Part shown: positions 11,024 to 21,074 of the stretch, one piece after another
How the letters are laid out: each line of letters opens with the position of its first letter
Numbering within the stretch: position 1 is the first letter of the stretch
Source of the DNA: Arenibacter troitsensis
GTDB taxonomy: Bacteria > Bacteroidota > Bacteroidia > Flavobacteriales > Flavobacteriaceae
Length of the DNA: 64,000 bases
Assembly (NCBI RefSeq): GCF_900177645.1
Contig: NZ_FXAO01000002.1
Location: 496,001-560,000, forward strand
Direction of reading: 5' to 3'
Notes under the pieces: generated by a model
Told to the model about the DNA's origin: nothing
Database searches by the model: none
What the model saw: the letters and a program-made list of their open reading frames with translations, nothing else
Translations under genes and position numbers: made by a program

Positions 11024-13324
11024 TTATTTAACGGACACCTCATCAACAAATAGCCAAGCGGAGCCTTTTCGCAAATGCCATTCAGGAAGTACTGATCTAT
11101 TTTTTGCCGTTATTTTTATATAAGCAACATCCTGTTTTTTAAAATTAGAGCCAATATGCTTAATAATTGGCTCCCTTTTCTCTTGGGTAGCTATAACTTC
11201 ATCCAATACCGTTTCAAAATTTTCACCGTCCTTTGAGATGGAAATAATCACCATTGTAGGCAACATCACCGAGGTAGCACCTATATCCTGGAAAAAGTTT
11301 AAGCCCGCATAAGAGAGTTCGGTAAGGCTCCCCAAATCAATGAGCACCTCAAAATCCTTTTCTTTTATTCCTTGCCAATTGGGGTCATCGCCACGGGCAA
11401 TGGCAAATTTATTATCAAACAATGCCCTATCACCCCCACCACTATAGGTTTCATTATAGGAATTGCTGTATATAACCTTACATTGATCCCCAAAACCAGT
11501 GGAAAATATTTTTTTCAATGGATAACCAATAGGTTCACCATTTCTAAAACACATTGCATTAAGTTCTATGGAAGTGGTATATTCAATGGGGGCAGAATAT
11601 AATTCCGACTGCATGGTAGGATTTGAACCATCTAACGTATATCTAATCTCATAAAGTTCCAATTCATTTTGCAAGGTTAAATTGAAGGCTTTATTGACCT
11701 TATCATAACTCACATCATAATCGGGGGTTAAGGAACTTCCTGAATAATTATATCCCTTTTCGTACAATCTATCAAAATGGACATCCAATTTGTTTATAAA
11801 ATATTCTCTGTTCCTTTTCTCCGCCTTGGTCCAAATAGCTTCCGAAAGTGCACTAATTCTGGGAAGCATCATATATTGGATATGGCTTAAGCTTTTCACT
11901 TGTTCCGTCCAAAGATTAGCTTGCGCACCAAGAATATGATGTTTTTTGTCCGGAGCAATGTCTTTTGGAACAGGATTAAAATCATATATCTTCAAGACAT
12001 TGTTATATCCGCCCCATGAAGGGGGTTCATATTCACTTTTACCCTGACTGTGATCCAAGTACAGGGGATCGCCCGGAGACATTACCACATCATGCCCGGC
12101 ATTAGCCGCTTCAATGCCCCCCTCAACACCTCGCCAAGACATCACCGTTGCCCTTTCTGGCAAACCTCCTTCCAATATCTCATCCCAACCTATAAGTTTT
12201 TTATTTTTGGAATGAATAAATTTCTCCATTCTTCTAACAAAGTAACTTTGCAACTCCTCGGCAGTTTGCAAGTTTTCCTGCTGCATCCTTTTTTTACATT
12301 TATTACATTTCAACCAAGACCCCTTCCCTACTTCATCTCCGCCGATATGTACATATTCATTGGGGAACAATTCCACTACCTCACTTATTATATTTTGTAA
12401 AAATTGAAAGGTATCATCGTTCCCGGCGCAATACACTCCGGTAATAACTTCCGTATCGCATGAAAATTCCGGATAACATTGTAATGCAGCCTCGGAATGG
12501 CCTGGCATTTCTATTTCCGGAATTACATCAATGAACCGTTCTTTGGCATAGGCAACAATCTCCTTAATATCTTCCTTGGTGTAAAAACCTCCATATACTT
12601 CACCTTCGGCGTCCTTGGAGGCAATCTCAAAATCCTCCCATGGTTTCTTATCCCCCTTAACTTTTCTCCAAGCTCCTTTTCTAGTGAGTTCCGGATATGC
12701 ATCGATTTGAATTCTCCAACCAATACCATCCACTAGATGCCAATGGAATTTATTCATCTTGTGCATTGCCAGGATATCGATGACTTTTTTTACAGAATCC
12801 TTTGGAACAAAATGCCGTGATACATCCAACATCATACCTCTCCATTCATATGCTGGTGCATCATTTATTTGCACGTAGTTCAATACTGGTTCTTTAACCT
12901 CGGTTTTAGGAGATAACATTTGTGCTAGCGTTTGGATACCGTAAAATATCCCTTGACCTGTACTGGCTTTAATCGTAACACCATCACCCCCTACTGTTAA
13001 GCTATATGCGCCATTCGGAGCGACTTCCATTGCTTTTACCAAGTGAATGGCGTTTTCCTGGGGCGACCTTGAAATTTCTAATTGGATATTGAAATTATCC
13101 TTTAAAAATGAATTTATTTCCTCCGTTAGCTGTTTTTCCTCAAAGCTAGAATCTACAACAATAACGGTTTTATCATTAATCTTAAATGTACCTGGCTGAT
13201 AATTCATTTCCATGGGTTGGGGAATGACTCCCATTTTGGGGGGCTTTGTATGGCTACATGCGGTTACTACCAATAAAAGAATTATTTGGGTCAATCTACT
13301 AAAGTCCATATTTTCTTGCTTCAA
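11024..13324 (-). CDS. GH20 beta-N-acetylhexosaminidase lipoprotein
   Basis: This 766-residue enzyme removes terminal beta-linked GlcNAc or GalNAc from glycans by substrate-assisted catalysis. A lipoprotein signal peptide ends at Cys23 (LLVVTACSHT), so the protein is membrane-anchored. The GH20b alpha/beta domain (about 35-150) precedes the GH20 barrel, which contains HFVPKDSVKKVID, KFHWHLVDGIGWRI, EIEMPGHSEAAL and the catalytic pair Asp330-Glu331 in HIGGDEVGKGSW. A chitobiase-type C-terminal domain (YTLDGSNPT near residue 570) and a discoidin-like end follow. MDFSRL (codon 6) is an alternative start. It stands alone, so a link to the downstream glycan locus is only possible. Confidence 0.95.
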   Translation of the reverse strand: MKQENMDFSRLTQIILLLVVTACSHTKPPKMGVIPQPMEMNYQPGTFKINDKTVIVVDSSFEEKQLTEEINSFLKDNFNIQLEISRSPQENAIHLVKAMEVAPNGAYSLTVGGDGVTIKASTGQGIFYGIQTLAQMLSPKTEVKEPVLNYVQINDAPAYEWRGMMLDVSRHFVPKDSVKKVIDILAMHKMNKFHWHLVDGIGWRIQIDAYPELTRKGAWRKVKGDKKPWEDFEIASKDAEGEVYGGFYTKEDIKEIVAYAKERFIDVIPEIEMPGHSEAALQCYPEFSCDTEVITGVYCAGNDDTFQFLQNIISEVVELFPNEYVHIGGDEVGKGSWLKCNKCKKRMQQENLQTAEELQSYFVRRMEKFIHSKNKKLIGWDEILEGGLPERATVMSWRGVEGGIEAANAGHDVVMSPGDPLYLDHSQGKSEYEPPSWGGYNNVLKIYDFNPVPKDIAPDKKHHILGAQANLWTEQVKSLSHIQYMMLPRISALSEAIWTKAEKRNREYFINKLDVHFDRLYEKGYNYSGSSLTPDYDVSYDKVNKAFNLTLQNELELYEIRYTLDGSNPTMQSELYSAPIEYTTSIELNAMCFRNGEPIGYPLKKIFSTGFGDQCKVIYSNSYNETYSGGGDRALFDNKFAIARGDDPNWQGIKEKDFEVLIDLGSLTELSYAGLNFFQDIGATSVMLPTMVIISISKDGENFETVLDEVIATQEKREPIIKHIGSNFKKQDVAYIKITAKNRSVLPEWHLRKGSAWLFVDEVSVK

Positions 13325-13515
13325 CTTTTGTGCTTAAAATCATCAAATATAAATGTAATTTACCTTTAGCCTATTGGTCTAAAATGCATTTACATATTCT
13401 GTTTTCATGACATTGGCCCGAAACACAAGTATCGCTTTACCATTGGGAAGGAAGTGGTCCGTTAATCCAAACACTTGTGGTGTGTTCAGAACCATTTTCA
13501 ATGGCTATTGATTAT

Positions 13516-14196
13516 CTAACTTTCAATAATGACCGTTTCTGCCGACACGCCAAGACTTAATAAGAGTTCGGTTATGTTAGTTACAAACTTTTTTGGCCCG
13601 CATAAATAGAAGTTCTGGCCAAAGTCGGCTATATTTTCGATAAGAAATTTTCGATCTATCCTATTTCCCCTAAATCCCACCACATTCTCGCGGGTAAATA
13701 TTTTTATAAAATTACCATTGAGCATCTTTTGCAATTCGTCTTCCACAATAACGTCTTCCGATGTTTTATTGGAATAGATCAATTTGTTGCCATGTAGATT
13801 TTTATGCGTGTACAGATGTCTAAAAATAGATATGAACGGGGTAATACCCGCTCCTCCAGCTAAAAAAACGCCCGGTCCCTTATACTGAATGGCTCCAAAA
13901 GCCTCATGAAGAATAAGCTCGGACCCGGCGTGGGTTCGTCCCAACATATTGGTCACCCCGTCATGATCATTATATATCTTGATCATAAACTCCAGGAATC
14001 CATGCTCCCTTATGGAGGTAAAAGTAAAGGGCCTTAACTGGTCCTTCCACTCCGGCATGTTAATGGCTACCTCAGTGGCCTGCCCCGGTATAAAATCATA
14101 ACCCGCAGGCCTTTCCACTACAAAACGTTTCACATCATGGGTAATATAATGTGTCTCCAATATCTTAACAATATATTGCTTATTTGCTTTCGGCAT
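13516..14196 (-). CDS. FAD/NAD(P)-binding ferredoxin reductase-type flavoprotein
   Basis: A 226-residue cytoplasmic oxidoreductase with only the two-domain ferredoxin-NADP reductase module. The FAD domain motif is RPFTFTSIRE (residues about 53-62), where the usual RxYS is RPFTFTS. The NAD(P) domain begins at VFLAGGAGITPFISIFRHL, and the C-terminal signature is FYLCGPKKFVTNI. There is no 2Fe-2S domain, so it must pass electrons to or from a separate partner that is not evident among its neighbours. The next gene on the same strand is an aldo/keto reductase 94 bp upstream. Confidence 0.85.
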   Translation of the reverse strand: MPKANKQYIVKILETHYITHDVKRFVVERPAGYDFIPGQATEVAINMPEWKDQLRPFTFTSIREHGFLEFMIKIYNDHDGVTNMLGRTHAGSELILHEAFGAIQYKGPGVFLAGGAGITPFISIFRHLYTHKNLHGNKLIYSNKTSEDVIVEDELQKMLNGNFIKIFTRENVVGFRGNRIDRKFLIENIADFGQNFYLCGPKKFVTNITELLLSLGVSAETVIIES

Positions 14197-14289
14197 AATG
14201 GTACTTAATTATGAAATATCAAGGTAATAAATTATTCGTTGTTCAAACTAATCCAATTTACAAAGGGCCTATAAATTAAGAATTGTTCA

Positions 14290-15306
14290 CTACCCTAAAA
14301 TACTTTCTATCTCCTTTAGTTCCGACTCACTAAATTTTAAATTCTTGAGTGCCTCCAAATTATCCAGTAATTGTTCCTTACGGCTCACCCCAACCAGTAC
14401 CGTAGTAATCCGTTGATCCTTAAGCAGCCAGGCAATGGCCATTTGGGCCAAACTTTGGCCACGATTTTCCGCCAGCTTATTCAATCTACCCACCTTGTCC
14501 AAAACTTCTGGAGTAATTTGGTCTTCCTTCAAGTAACGGCCATCCTTGCTTGCCCTACTGTCTTCTGGAATACCTTTTAAATATTTTTTGGTCAATACGC
14601 CCTGTGCCAATGGGGAGAAAGCAATGGATCCTATCCCCTCTTCTTTCAACACATCCAACAATCCATCCTCTACCCAACGATCGAACATATTGTATCTAGG
14701 TTGATGGATCAATAAGGGCGTACCCAAATCCTTCATAATCTTTGAAGCCTTTGCAGTAAGCGCTGCCGGATATTGGGAAATACCCGCATATAGAGCCTTG
14801 CCACTTTGCACCAAATGATGCAAAGCTCCCATGGTTTCTTCGAGCGGAGTTTCCGGATCGGGTCTGTGATGGTAAAATATATCTACGTAATCCAGCCCCA
14901 TCCTCTTAAGGCTTTGATTTGCCGAGGCAATCAAATACTTGCGGGAACCATAATTTCCATAAGGTCCAGGCCACATATCCCACCCTGCCTTGCTTGAAAT
15001 AATAAGTTCATCACGATATGGGAGAAAATCCTTTTTAAAAATACGTCCGAAATTTTCTTCCGCTGCTCCATAAGGAGGTCCATAATTATTGGCAAGGTCA
15101 AAATGGGTAATCCCATTATCGAAAGCGGCTCGCAAGAGATGGCGTCCCATCTCAAGGTTATCCGTATGACCAAAATTATGCCAAAGTCCCAATGAAATTA
15201 ATGGTAATAGAATACCACTGTTGCCACAGCGACGGAATTGCATGGTATCATATCGTTTATCATTGGCCTGATAATGGCCGGGGTCGAAAGAGTCGTTTAT
15301 TTTCAT
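14290..15306 (-). CDS. Aldo/keto reductase, YghZ/L-glyceraldehyde 3-phosphate reductase-like
   Basis: A 338-residue NADPH-dependent TIM-barrel reductase. Tetrad residues are visible: Asp and Tyr in THFDLANNYGPP, Lys in ISSKAGWDMWPGPYG and His in YHHRPDPETPLEE. The GPYG and GSRKYLIAS stretch is typical of the AKR14/YghZ group, which reduces L-glyceraldehyde 3-phosphate and methylglyoxal. The cofactor site near the C terminus is VGVSRKEQLLDNLEAL. It lies upstream of the flavin reductase gene on the same strand. A detoxification role is likely; the physiological substrate is not certain. Confidence 0.9.
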   Translation of the reverse strand: MKINDSFDPGHYQANDKRYDTMQFRRCGNSGILLPLISLGLWHNFGHTDNLEMGRHLLRAAFDNGITHFDLANNYGPPYGAAEENFGRIFKKDFLPYRDELIISSKAGWDMWPGPYGNYGSRKYLIASANQSLKRMGLDYVDIFYHHRPDPETPLEETMGALHHLVQSGKALYAGISQYPAALTAKASKIMKDLGTPLLIHQPRYNMFDRWVEDGLLDVLKEEGIGSIAFSPLAQGVLTKKYLKGIPEDSRASKDGRYLKEDQITPEVLDKVGRLNKLAENRGQSLAQMAIAWLLKDQRITTVLVGVSRKEQLLDNLEALKNLKFSESELKEIESILG

Positions 15307-15569
15307 TTTTACTATTATTATCTAATTAATTTGAACAAACCCCTAAGTTAGCAAAACTTTTAAGTTAAGGAAAAGCTTATGAAACATATGCGCATTAAGC
15401 CAGGCTAAGGTATTTTTTTGAGTAGAAAAAAAATTAAAGCTAAAACAAGGCCAAACATGGTATGGTCCCCATAACTTTATATAGGTAGGATCACCAAATA
15501 CCATTCTTGGCTTACACATTTTGGGTAGGCCAAAAGCAAAATAATCCTAAAATATCATTGATTCACCCC

Positions 15570-16583
15570 TTAGTCCCCATTCAAAATAAACTCCTCCAAT
15601 TTCTCGACCATTTTCACGCTTCCGCAAAAAATGGCTTCACGTTGGTGCAATTCTGTAGGTTCAATATCCAGAATTCTTTTAGTCCCTGTGGTAGCCTTCC
15701 CCTTGGCCTGCTCCGTTAGAAAAGCTATGGGGTTACATTCATATGTCAACCGTAATTTTCCATTTTGCTTGGGTCCAATCCTCGGATACATATAGATTCC
15801 GCCCTTAATTAAATTTCTATGAAAATCTGCAACCATTGCACCTATATACCTTGAAGTGTAAGGCCTATCCCCTTCCTCCTTTTGGCAATATTTTATATAA
15901 GCTTTTATCCCTTTTGAAAAATGAACATAGTTGCCCTCGTTAACGGAGTAGATCCTACCAGTTTCCGGGAATTTCATATTGGGATGGGAATGATAAAAGG
16001 TGCCCAGAGCGGGGTTTAAAGTAAACCCATTTACCCCATTACCAGTTGTAAAAACCAACATGGTAGAAGTACCATACATGATATAACCTGCAGCTACTTG
16101 GTTTTTTCCAGGTTGCAAAAAGTCCCTTAGCTCTACGGGAGAGCCCAATGGTGATATCCTTCTGTAAATAGAAAATATGGTACCTACGGAAGCGTTTACA
16201 TCAATATTGGAAGAACCGTCCAAGGGGTCGATGAGTACAACGTACTTATTGTTATTATTACCGTCAATACTGTTCACAGCAATAAAATCTTCCTCCTCTT
16301 CAGAGGCAATACCACATACTATGCCTCTTTGTATAAGGGTCTGAATAAATTTTTCATTGGCATAGACATCCAGCTTTTGCTGGTCTTCCCCCTGTACATT
16401 GGTATTTCCGGCGTCACCTAAGATATCCACCAGACCCGCCTTGTTTACTTCATGGTTTGTAATTTTTGCCGCAAGCCTTATGGCATTTATTAGTTTTGAC
16501 AATTCTCCTGTGGAATATGGAAAGGAGGATTGATTGTCAAATATAAACTCGCCCAATGTTCTTTTTTGATTTGTGCTGGTCAT
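15570..16583 (-). CDS. fbp: Fructose-1,6-bisphosphatase, class 1
   Basis: This 337-residue gluconeogenic enzyme hydrolyses fructose 1,6-bisphosphate to fructose 6-phosphate. The metal-binding signature [14 protein letters not shown] starts near Asp119, preceded by ASEEEEDF, which supplies acidic metal ligands. The C-terminal signature is [19 protein letters not shown] followed by [17 protein letters not shown]. Length and motifs are complete and there is no signal peptide, so it is cytosolic. Growth on sugar acids or amino acids, as implied by the downstream loci, would need gluconeogenesis, but no operon link is seen. Confidence 0.97.
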   Translation of the reverse strand: MTSTNQKRTLGEFIFDNQSSFPYSTGELSKLINAIRLAAKITNHEVNKAGLVDILGDAGNTNVQGEDQQKLDVYANEKFIQTLIQRGIVCGIASEEEEDFIAVNSIDGNNNNKYVVLIDPLDGSSNIDVNASVGTIFSIYRRISPLGSPVELRDFLQPGKNQVAAGYIMYGTSTMLVFTTGNGVNGFTLNPALGTFYHSHPNMKFPETGRIYSVNEGNYVHFSKGIKAYIKYCQKEEGDRPYTSRYIGAMVADFHRNLIKGGIYMYPRIGPKQNGKLRLTYECNPIAFLTEQAKGKATTGTKRILDIEPTELHQREAIFCGSVKMVEKLEEFILNGD

Positions 16584-16805
16584 AGGATAGTATTTATAGA
16601 TCTCGAATATATTAATTTAATGGAGTTGCGGGGAACATTCCTTTTTCTCACCGACTAGGAAGTCTTAATTTTCAATATTGGTTATGATCCTTATACTCCC
16701 ACTACGGTTCAACAACATTTTAAGTTAATTCTTGTTGTACCTTAAGGTAGTAACTTTTTTAACCCCATCAAATTATTCCTTGCTTGATCGATCATTTATT
16801 AAACT

Positions 16806-17120
16806 TCACCCCAAGTGAAAGACCTCTTTCAACCCTTTAGAAACCGGACTGTTATCGGCATTGGTTTCCATAAGATCTGCCATATGTTCCCACCAATCCT
16901 TACAAATTTGGGTATCGGCAATGGCATTCCATTTTTCTTCCGATTCCAATTCTGCATATCCAAACAAAATATGGGTTTCGCTATCAAAAAAAATGCTATA
17001 ATTATGAACCCCATGTACTTTTAACACCGCTTCCAATTCCTTCCATATTGGATTGTGTCTTTGGGTATACTCTTCTATACGGCCAGGATAGACCTTCATT
17101 TTAAATGCTTTTCTTATCAT
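16806..17120 (-). CDS. rhaM: L-rhamnose mutarotase (RhaM/YiiL family)
   Basis: This 104-residue protein of the DUF718/RhaM family converts alpha and beta anomers of L-rhamnose, and relatives may accept other 6-deoxy-L-sugars. The start at 17120 ([18 protein letters not shown]) matches the family's usual length; the frame is open upstream but that part is not conserved. The catalytic His is in YTQRHNPIW, followed by [16 protein letters not shown] and WWEHMADLM. No rhamnose kinase or aldolase is nearby. In this window its plausible partners are enzymes that use L-fucose or L-galactose far downstream, but that is speculative. Confidence 0.9.
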   Translation of the reverse strand: MIRKAFKMKVYPGRIEEYTQRHNPIWKELEAVLKVHGVHNYSIFFDSETHILFGYAELESEEKWNAIADTQICKDWWEHMADLMETNADNSPVSKGLKEVFHLG

Positions 17121-17522
17121 TTTTATTATATTTTTAAGTATAAGTGCTTTCCAATGAGAACCAAAAACAGGAACCACAGCTATCAAAATTAGGCCTTCAA
17201 GGAAATATATGTATCCTGCACAGTACTGCCTTGGCTTTAGATACCCGCTTTATCATCTCTAAAAATGTTTACACAGCCCAGTACAGAATGTAAACCAATA
17301 CAAAAAATTTAAACTTGTCATGCATTTTTACAACATGCCCTAAATCTGTATAGTATACAATGCTCGGATGCCATGTTGGGAAAAACATTTACCATTAAAT
17401 ACAAGAATAACTTCAAGACAAAAATAAGCGTTTTAGAAAAGTGGAATTGAAAGAATAGCATCGTAAATTGTCTTGGGTTTAGGCATAATAACCTGAATGT
17501 CTTTAAATCAAGTTATTTAATC
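17121..17522. other. Gene-free stretch before the sulfatase remnant
   Basis: About 400 bp A+T-rich sequence with no open frame resembling a protein and no clear hairpin terminator. It presumably holds the rhaM promoter on the minus strand and the old promoter of the broken sulfatase on the plus strand. Confidence 0.4.
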
Positions 17523-18258
17523 ATGAAAAAAAAACAACTATGTAATTATAATACTTGGTATTATCCTAACAACCTCATTTGGATATAAAAAGTCAAAAAT
17601 GGAACCTAAATAACAGGACAAGCCCAACGTTCTTTTTATTGCCATAGACGACCTAAACGATTGGGTAGAGGTTTTAGGTGGGCATCCACAGGCCAAAACG
17701 CCCCATTTGGATGGGCTGACGCCACGTGGCGTTCTCTTTAGCAATGCTCAATGTCAGGCTCCGGTTTGTAATCATAGCAGGGCCAGTATTATGACCTCCC
17801 TTTACCCAAGTACCACTGGCATTTACTTTTTAAATCCAGATATAATAGAATCTCCTGTGGCAAGCAAAAACATAGTAATGCCCAAACGGTTTCAACAGGA
17901 AGGCTATAATGTCTTTGCTGCAGTAAAGATCTTCCATAACGGGAAAGGAATCAATGAAACCCATATTCCAAATTATGCAGGGCAATTTGGAAGCTTTGGC
18001 CCCATGCCCGATGAGAAGATAAGCACATATCCCGGACATCCATTATGGGATTGGGGCGTTTACCCGGAACGTGATGATCAGATGCCCGATTATCAAATTG
18101 CCAGCTGGGCAGTCCAAAAACTAGCCAAAAACAAGACCACAAGAAAAGGCACGATATTTTGGGAACTGGCTCTACGGGTCACGAATCTTATGAGGTCACC
18201 GCAAAAAGGACAATTAAGCAGGATGCCATTCAACTTTTACCAAACCTTGGAAAAGTAA
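17523..18258 (+). pseudogene. Degenerate family S1 sulfatase, 5' part
   Basis: Remnant of an exported sulfatase. The ATG at 17523 is followed by nine A residues; removing one A restores a leader (MKKNNYVIIILGIILTTSFG) in frame with the sulfatase domain. The position expected to be the lipoprotein Cys reads Tyr (FGYKK). An in-frame TAA at 17611-17613 precedes KPNVLFIAIDDLNDW, the normal sulfatase start with its metal-binding Asp pair. The activation motif C-x-P-S-R is damaged: VCNHSR has His for Pro. The domain continues to PDYQIASWAVQKLAK and then loses family resemblance, ending at 18258 after under 220 codons against the usual 450-550. I see at least three independent lesions, so this is a true relic and not a single sequencing error. 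Confidence 0.88.
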
Positions 18259-18339
18259 AAAAGGCTTCCAAGAGATTGAAAGCCTATTTGTTCTTGTTAT
18301 ACCAGGGTTACCGGCAACAAACCTTGCCTACCAAACTTT

Positions 18340-19239
18340 TTAGGCTGGCAAAATAGGCCTGTTCTTCATGGCGGTATCTATTATTTTTAAAACACGTTCC
18401 CTTTCTGCTCCTTGCAAGGGCAATCTTGGGGCTCTTACATTTTCGGTTCCAATACCGGTCGCCACTTCCGCCAATTTAATGTTTTGTACCAATTGCGGGC
18501 TTATATCCAACTCCAAAAGAGGCATGAACCAGCGATAGATTTCCATAGCTTCATCAACCTTAGCCGCTTTTACCAGATTATAAATGGCAACTGTTTCTGC
18601 GGGATAGGCACAAACCAATCCGGCTACCCATCCGTCTGCACCTGTTACCAAACTTTCCAAGGCAAGGGTATCCACACCGGTAAGAACTTTTAAGCGATGG
18701 CCAAAACGGTTCTTAATTCGGATTACATTGGTAATATCCCTGGTGGATTCCTTTACCGCCTGAATGTTATCACACTTAATCAACTCCTCGAACATATCCA
18801 GAGTTACTTCTATTTTGTAATCCACGGGATTGTTGTAAATCATTATCGGTAAGGAAGTACTCTGTGCAATCGCCGTAAAATAAGTAACGGTCTCAAAATC
18901 CGTTGCCTTATATCTCATTGGAGGCAATAGCATTAATCCATTGGCCCCGATAGATTCTGCATGTTTGGCCACGGCAATGGCATCTTCGGTTGTTTGCTCG
19001 GCGATATTGATAATTACCGGAATTTTTTGCTCTGTAATAGATAAAGTAGTCTTTATAAGAGTTTCCTTTTCTTCGGCTTTTAGAGTGCTGGCCTCCCCTA
19101 AGGTTCCACCTAGGATAATCCCATTAACGCCAGCCTCCATTTGAGCTTTTATATTTTTTTCAAACATCACAAGATCTAGCTGATCATCCTCAGTGAACTT
19201 GGTTGTTACTGCTGGCATTACGCCTTCCCATTTTATCAT
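18340..19239 (-). CDS. DapA/NanA-family lyase, possible hydroxyproline-pathway deaminase
   Basis: A 299-residue class I aldolase-fold protein of the dihydrodipicolinate synthase family. The Schiff-base Lys163 is in QAVKESTRD and the catalytic Tyr in IMIYNNPVDY; the substrate-binding loop is GGTLGEAST. I start at 19239 (MIKWEGVMPAVTT); 14 additional upstream codons are open but unconserved. The family covers lysine synthesis, sialate lyase and keto-acid dehydratases, including delta-1-pyrroline-4-hydroxy-2-carboxylate deaminase of hydroxyproline breakdown. The adjoining Xaa-Pro aminopeptidase and DPP-IV make the last role attractive. However, hydroxyproline epimerase and oxidase are not in the window, so this remains inference. 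Confidence 0.85.
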   Translation of the reverse strand: MIKWEGVMPAVTTKFTEDDQLDLVMFEKNIKAQMEAGVNGIILGGTLGEASTLKAEEKETLIKTTLSITEQKIPVIINIAEQTTEDAIAVAKHAESIGANGLMLLPPMRYKATDFETVTYFTAIAQSTSLPIMIYNNPVDYKIEVTLDMFEELIKCDNIQAVKESTRDITNVIRIKNRFGHRLKVLTGVDTLALESLVTGADGWVAGLVCAYPAETVAIYNLVKAAKVDEAMEIYRWFMPLLELDISPQLVQNIKLAEVATGIGTENVRAPRLPLQGAERERVLKIIDTAMKNRPILPA

Positions 19240-19488
19240 GATAAATATTGTTTTAAAAACAAAAATAGATGATAACACCAAAGTTACTATCGCAAAAATT
19301 AGCAGGTCATCATACTATTTTACATTCTTAATCATCGGGAAGATGCCATATTCCACATAGGGAAATAGCCGTTTATTCACTTTGCAACTTATTAAACCAG
19401 TGCCAATATTGTTTTTATAGACTTCTACTATTTTCCATAAAAAACACCTACCCAACTCAGGCTCCGATCTTCCTGTGGAGATGGAACC

Positions 19489-19525
19489 AAGGGAAAAAAT
19501 AAAACCCCACCAGAAAGGCGGGGTT
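19489..19525 (-). terminator. Rho-independent terminator after the Xaa-Pro aminopeptidase gene
   Basis: AACCCCACC (19503-19511) pairs with GGCGGGGTT (19517-19525) with one mismatch and a 5-nt loop. On the minus strand the hairpin is followed by a T-rich run (complement of 19489-19504). It lies 64 bp past the aminopeptidase stop. Confidence 0.8.
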
Positions 19526-19589
19526 AACACTGTACTGAAATTTCACCAAACCCACTGGACTTGAAATACCGGGCTTTGAAATAAAATTT

Positions 19590-20990
19590 CTAAAGTCGGG
19601 TTTTGGAAATCCTAAAATCCTCTATTTCCATAGAAGTAGTAGGGAGCTTGGGTCCCAACAAACGGCTACCATTTTGCGTTATTAGGAAATCGTCCTCGAC
19701 GCGGATTCCGCCAAAGCTTTTGTATTCTTCCAATTTGTCATAATTGACAAATTCAAAGTATTTATTCTCGCTCTTTCTCAGCGCTATAAGTTCGGGAATA
19801 AAGTAAATTCCCGGTTCTACGGTTAAGACCATTCCTTCTTCCAGGGCCCTGCCCATACGAAGGGATTTAAACCCAAATTCCTTACTCTGATGTAGGTCAT
19901 CGGTGTAACCAACATATTGCTCTCCCAAGTTCTCCATGTCATGGACATCCAGCCCCATCATATGCCCCAATCCACATTGAAAAAACAAGGTATGTGCGCC
20001 TGCCTCAACGGCCATATCCGCATCGCCCTTCATTAACCCTAAATCAATTAGGCCCAGTACGATTTCTTTACATGCGGCAAGATGCACATCCCTAAATAAC
20101 TGTTTGGGCTTGAGCATGCCAGCAGCAGTTTTATAAGAACTATAGACTATATCATAAATTTCTTTCTGTTTAACACTAAAGGTTTTGTTTACAGGAAAGG
20201 TACGAGTAAGGTCCCCGGCATATCCTGAGAAGTTTTCCGCACCACAGTCGCATAGGACCATATCTCCCTCTTTTAAGAGATTCCCCCTAAAATGATTATG
20301 AAGTATTTGACCGTTAATCGTTACTATGGAAGGAAATGAAGTGTTATTTCCGTTGGCCATAGCTATATTTTGAACCGCACCGAACAAATCCGCCTCGGTC
20401 ATACCCGCTTCAGCGATCTCCATGGCCTTATACTGCATTTCCACAGTGGTGTTCACGGCTTTTTCAATCTCCAAGATCTCCGCGTTGGACTTTATAGACC
20501 TTAGTTTTACTACGGCCTTTATCAAATCGGTAGATACTTTTTTTGAAACCTCCTTAGCCGATAAATTCAACAACTGGGACAATTTCAAAATATGTTCCGG
20601 ACGATATGGCGGTAAATAGTGGACCTTCCTCCCATTGGATTTGGCTTCACCAATATAACCATCAAGACTACCAATTGGATATATACTAGCTACCCCTACC
20701 TTATGGGCCTGCTCTTCCAAGGATTCAATAGGTCCGGTAAAAACTATATCATCTATGGTTAAATTATTCCCAAAAATAATCTCCTTACCCCCATCCAAAT
20801 CAATTACTGCATACAATCCAGGTACTTGAAGCCCAAAAAAATAAATAAAGGAACTATCCTGCCTATAGGGATAAGTGTTGTGCTCAAAGTTAATACCACT
20901 CTCCTCATTTCCAAGGAATAAGAGCAATCCATCACCCACCAATTTCCTTAATTTTTCCCTTCTTACAATATATTCCTCCTTTGCAAACAT
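19590..20990 (-). CDS. pepP: Xaa-Pro aminopeptidase (peptidase M24B)
   Basis: This 466-residue binuclear-metal aminopeptidase releases an N-terminal residue preceding proline. An N-terminal creatinase-like domain (about 1-170) includes EHNTYPYRQDSSFIYFFG. The catalytic pita-bread domain has metal ligands Asp248 in CDCGAEN, Asp260 in AGDLTRTF, His in GLGHMMGLDVHD, Glu in TVEPGIYF and Glu in IRVEDDFLI. There is no signal peptide, so it acts in the cytosol on imported peptides. It lies upstream of the DapA-family gene on the same strand, separated by a terminator, and 84 bp downstream of the DPP-IV gene. Together they suggest use of proline-rich peptides. Confidence 0.95.
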   Translation of the reverse strand: MFAKEEYIVRREKLRKLVGDGLLLFLGNEESGINFEHNTYPYRQDSSFIYFFGLQVPGLYAVIDLDGGKEIIFGNNLTIDDIVFTGPIESLEEQAHKVGVASIYPIGSLDGYIGEAKSNGRKVHYLPPYRPEHILKLSQLLNLSAKEVSKKVSTDLIKAVVKLRSIKSNAEILEIEKAVNTTVEMQYKAMEIAEAGMTEADLFGAVQNIAMANGNNTSFPSIVTINGQILHNHFRGNLLKEGDMVLCDCGAENFSGYAGDLTRTFPVNKTFSVKQKEIYDIVYSSYKTAAGMLKPKQLFRDVHLAACKEIVLGLIDLGLMKGDADMAVEAGAHTLFFQCGLGHMMGLDVHDMENLGEQYVGYTDDLHQSKEFGFKSLRMGRALEEGMVLTVEPGIYFIPELIALRKSENKYFEFVNYDKLEEYKSFGGIRVEDDFLITQNGSRLLGPKLPTTSMEIEDFRISKTRL

Positions 20991-21074
20991 AGATTTGATG
21001 ATTTATATCTAAAAGATTATCCTAATTGAAATTAACGTATTTATCCAGTTTTAATTTAAAATGAACCCCTGAGG

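Noticed and set aside
18159-18356. 65-codon plus-strand frame overlapping the end of the sulfatase relic
   Set aside because: Does not match a sulfatase C terminus or any family I know, and overlaps the end of the convergent DapA-family gene.
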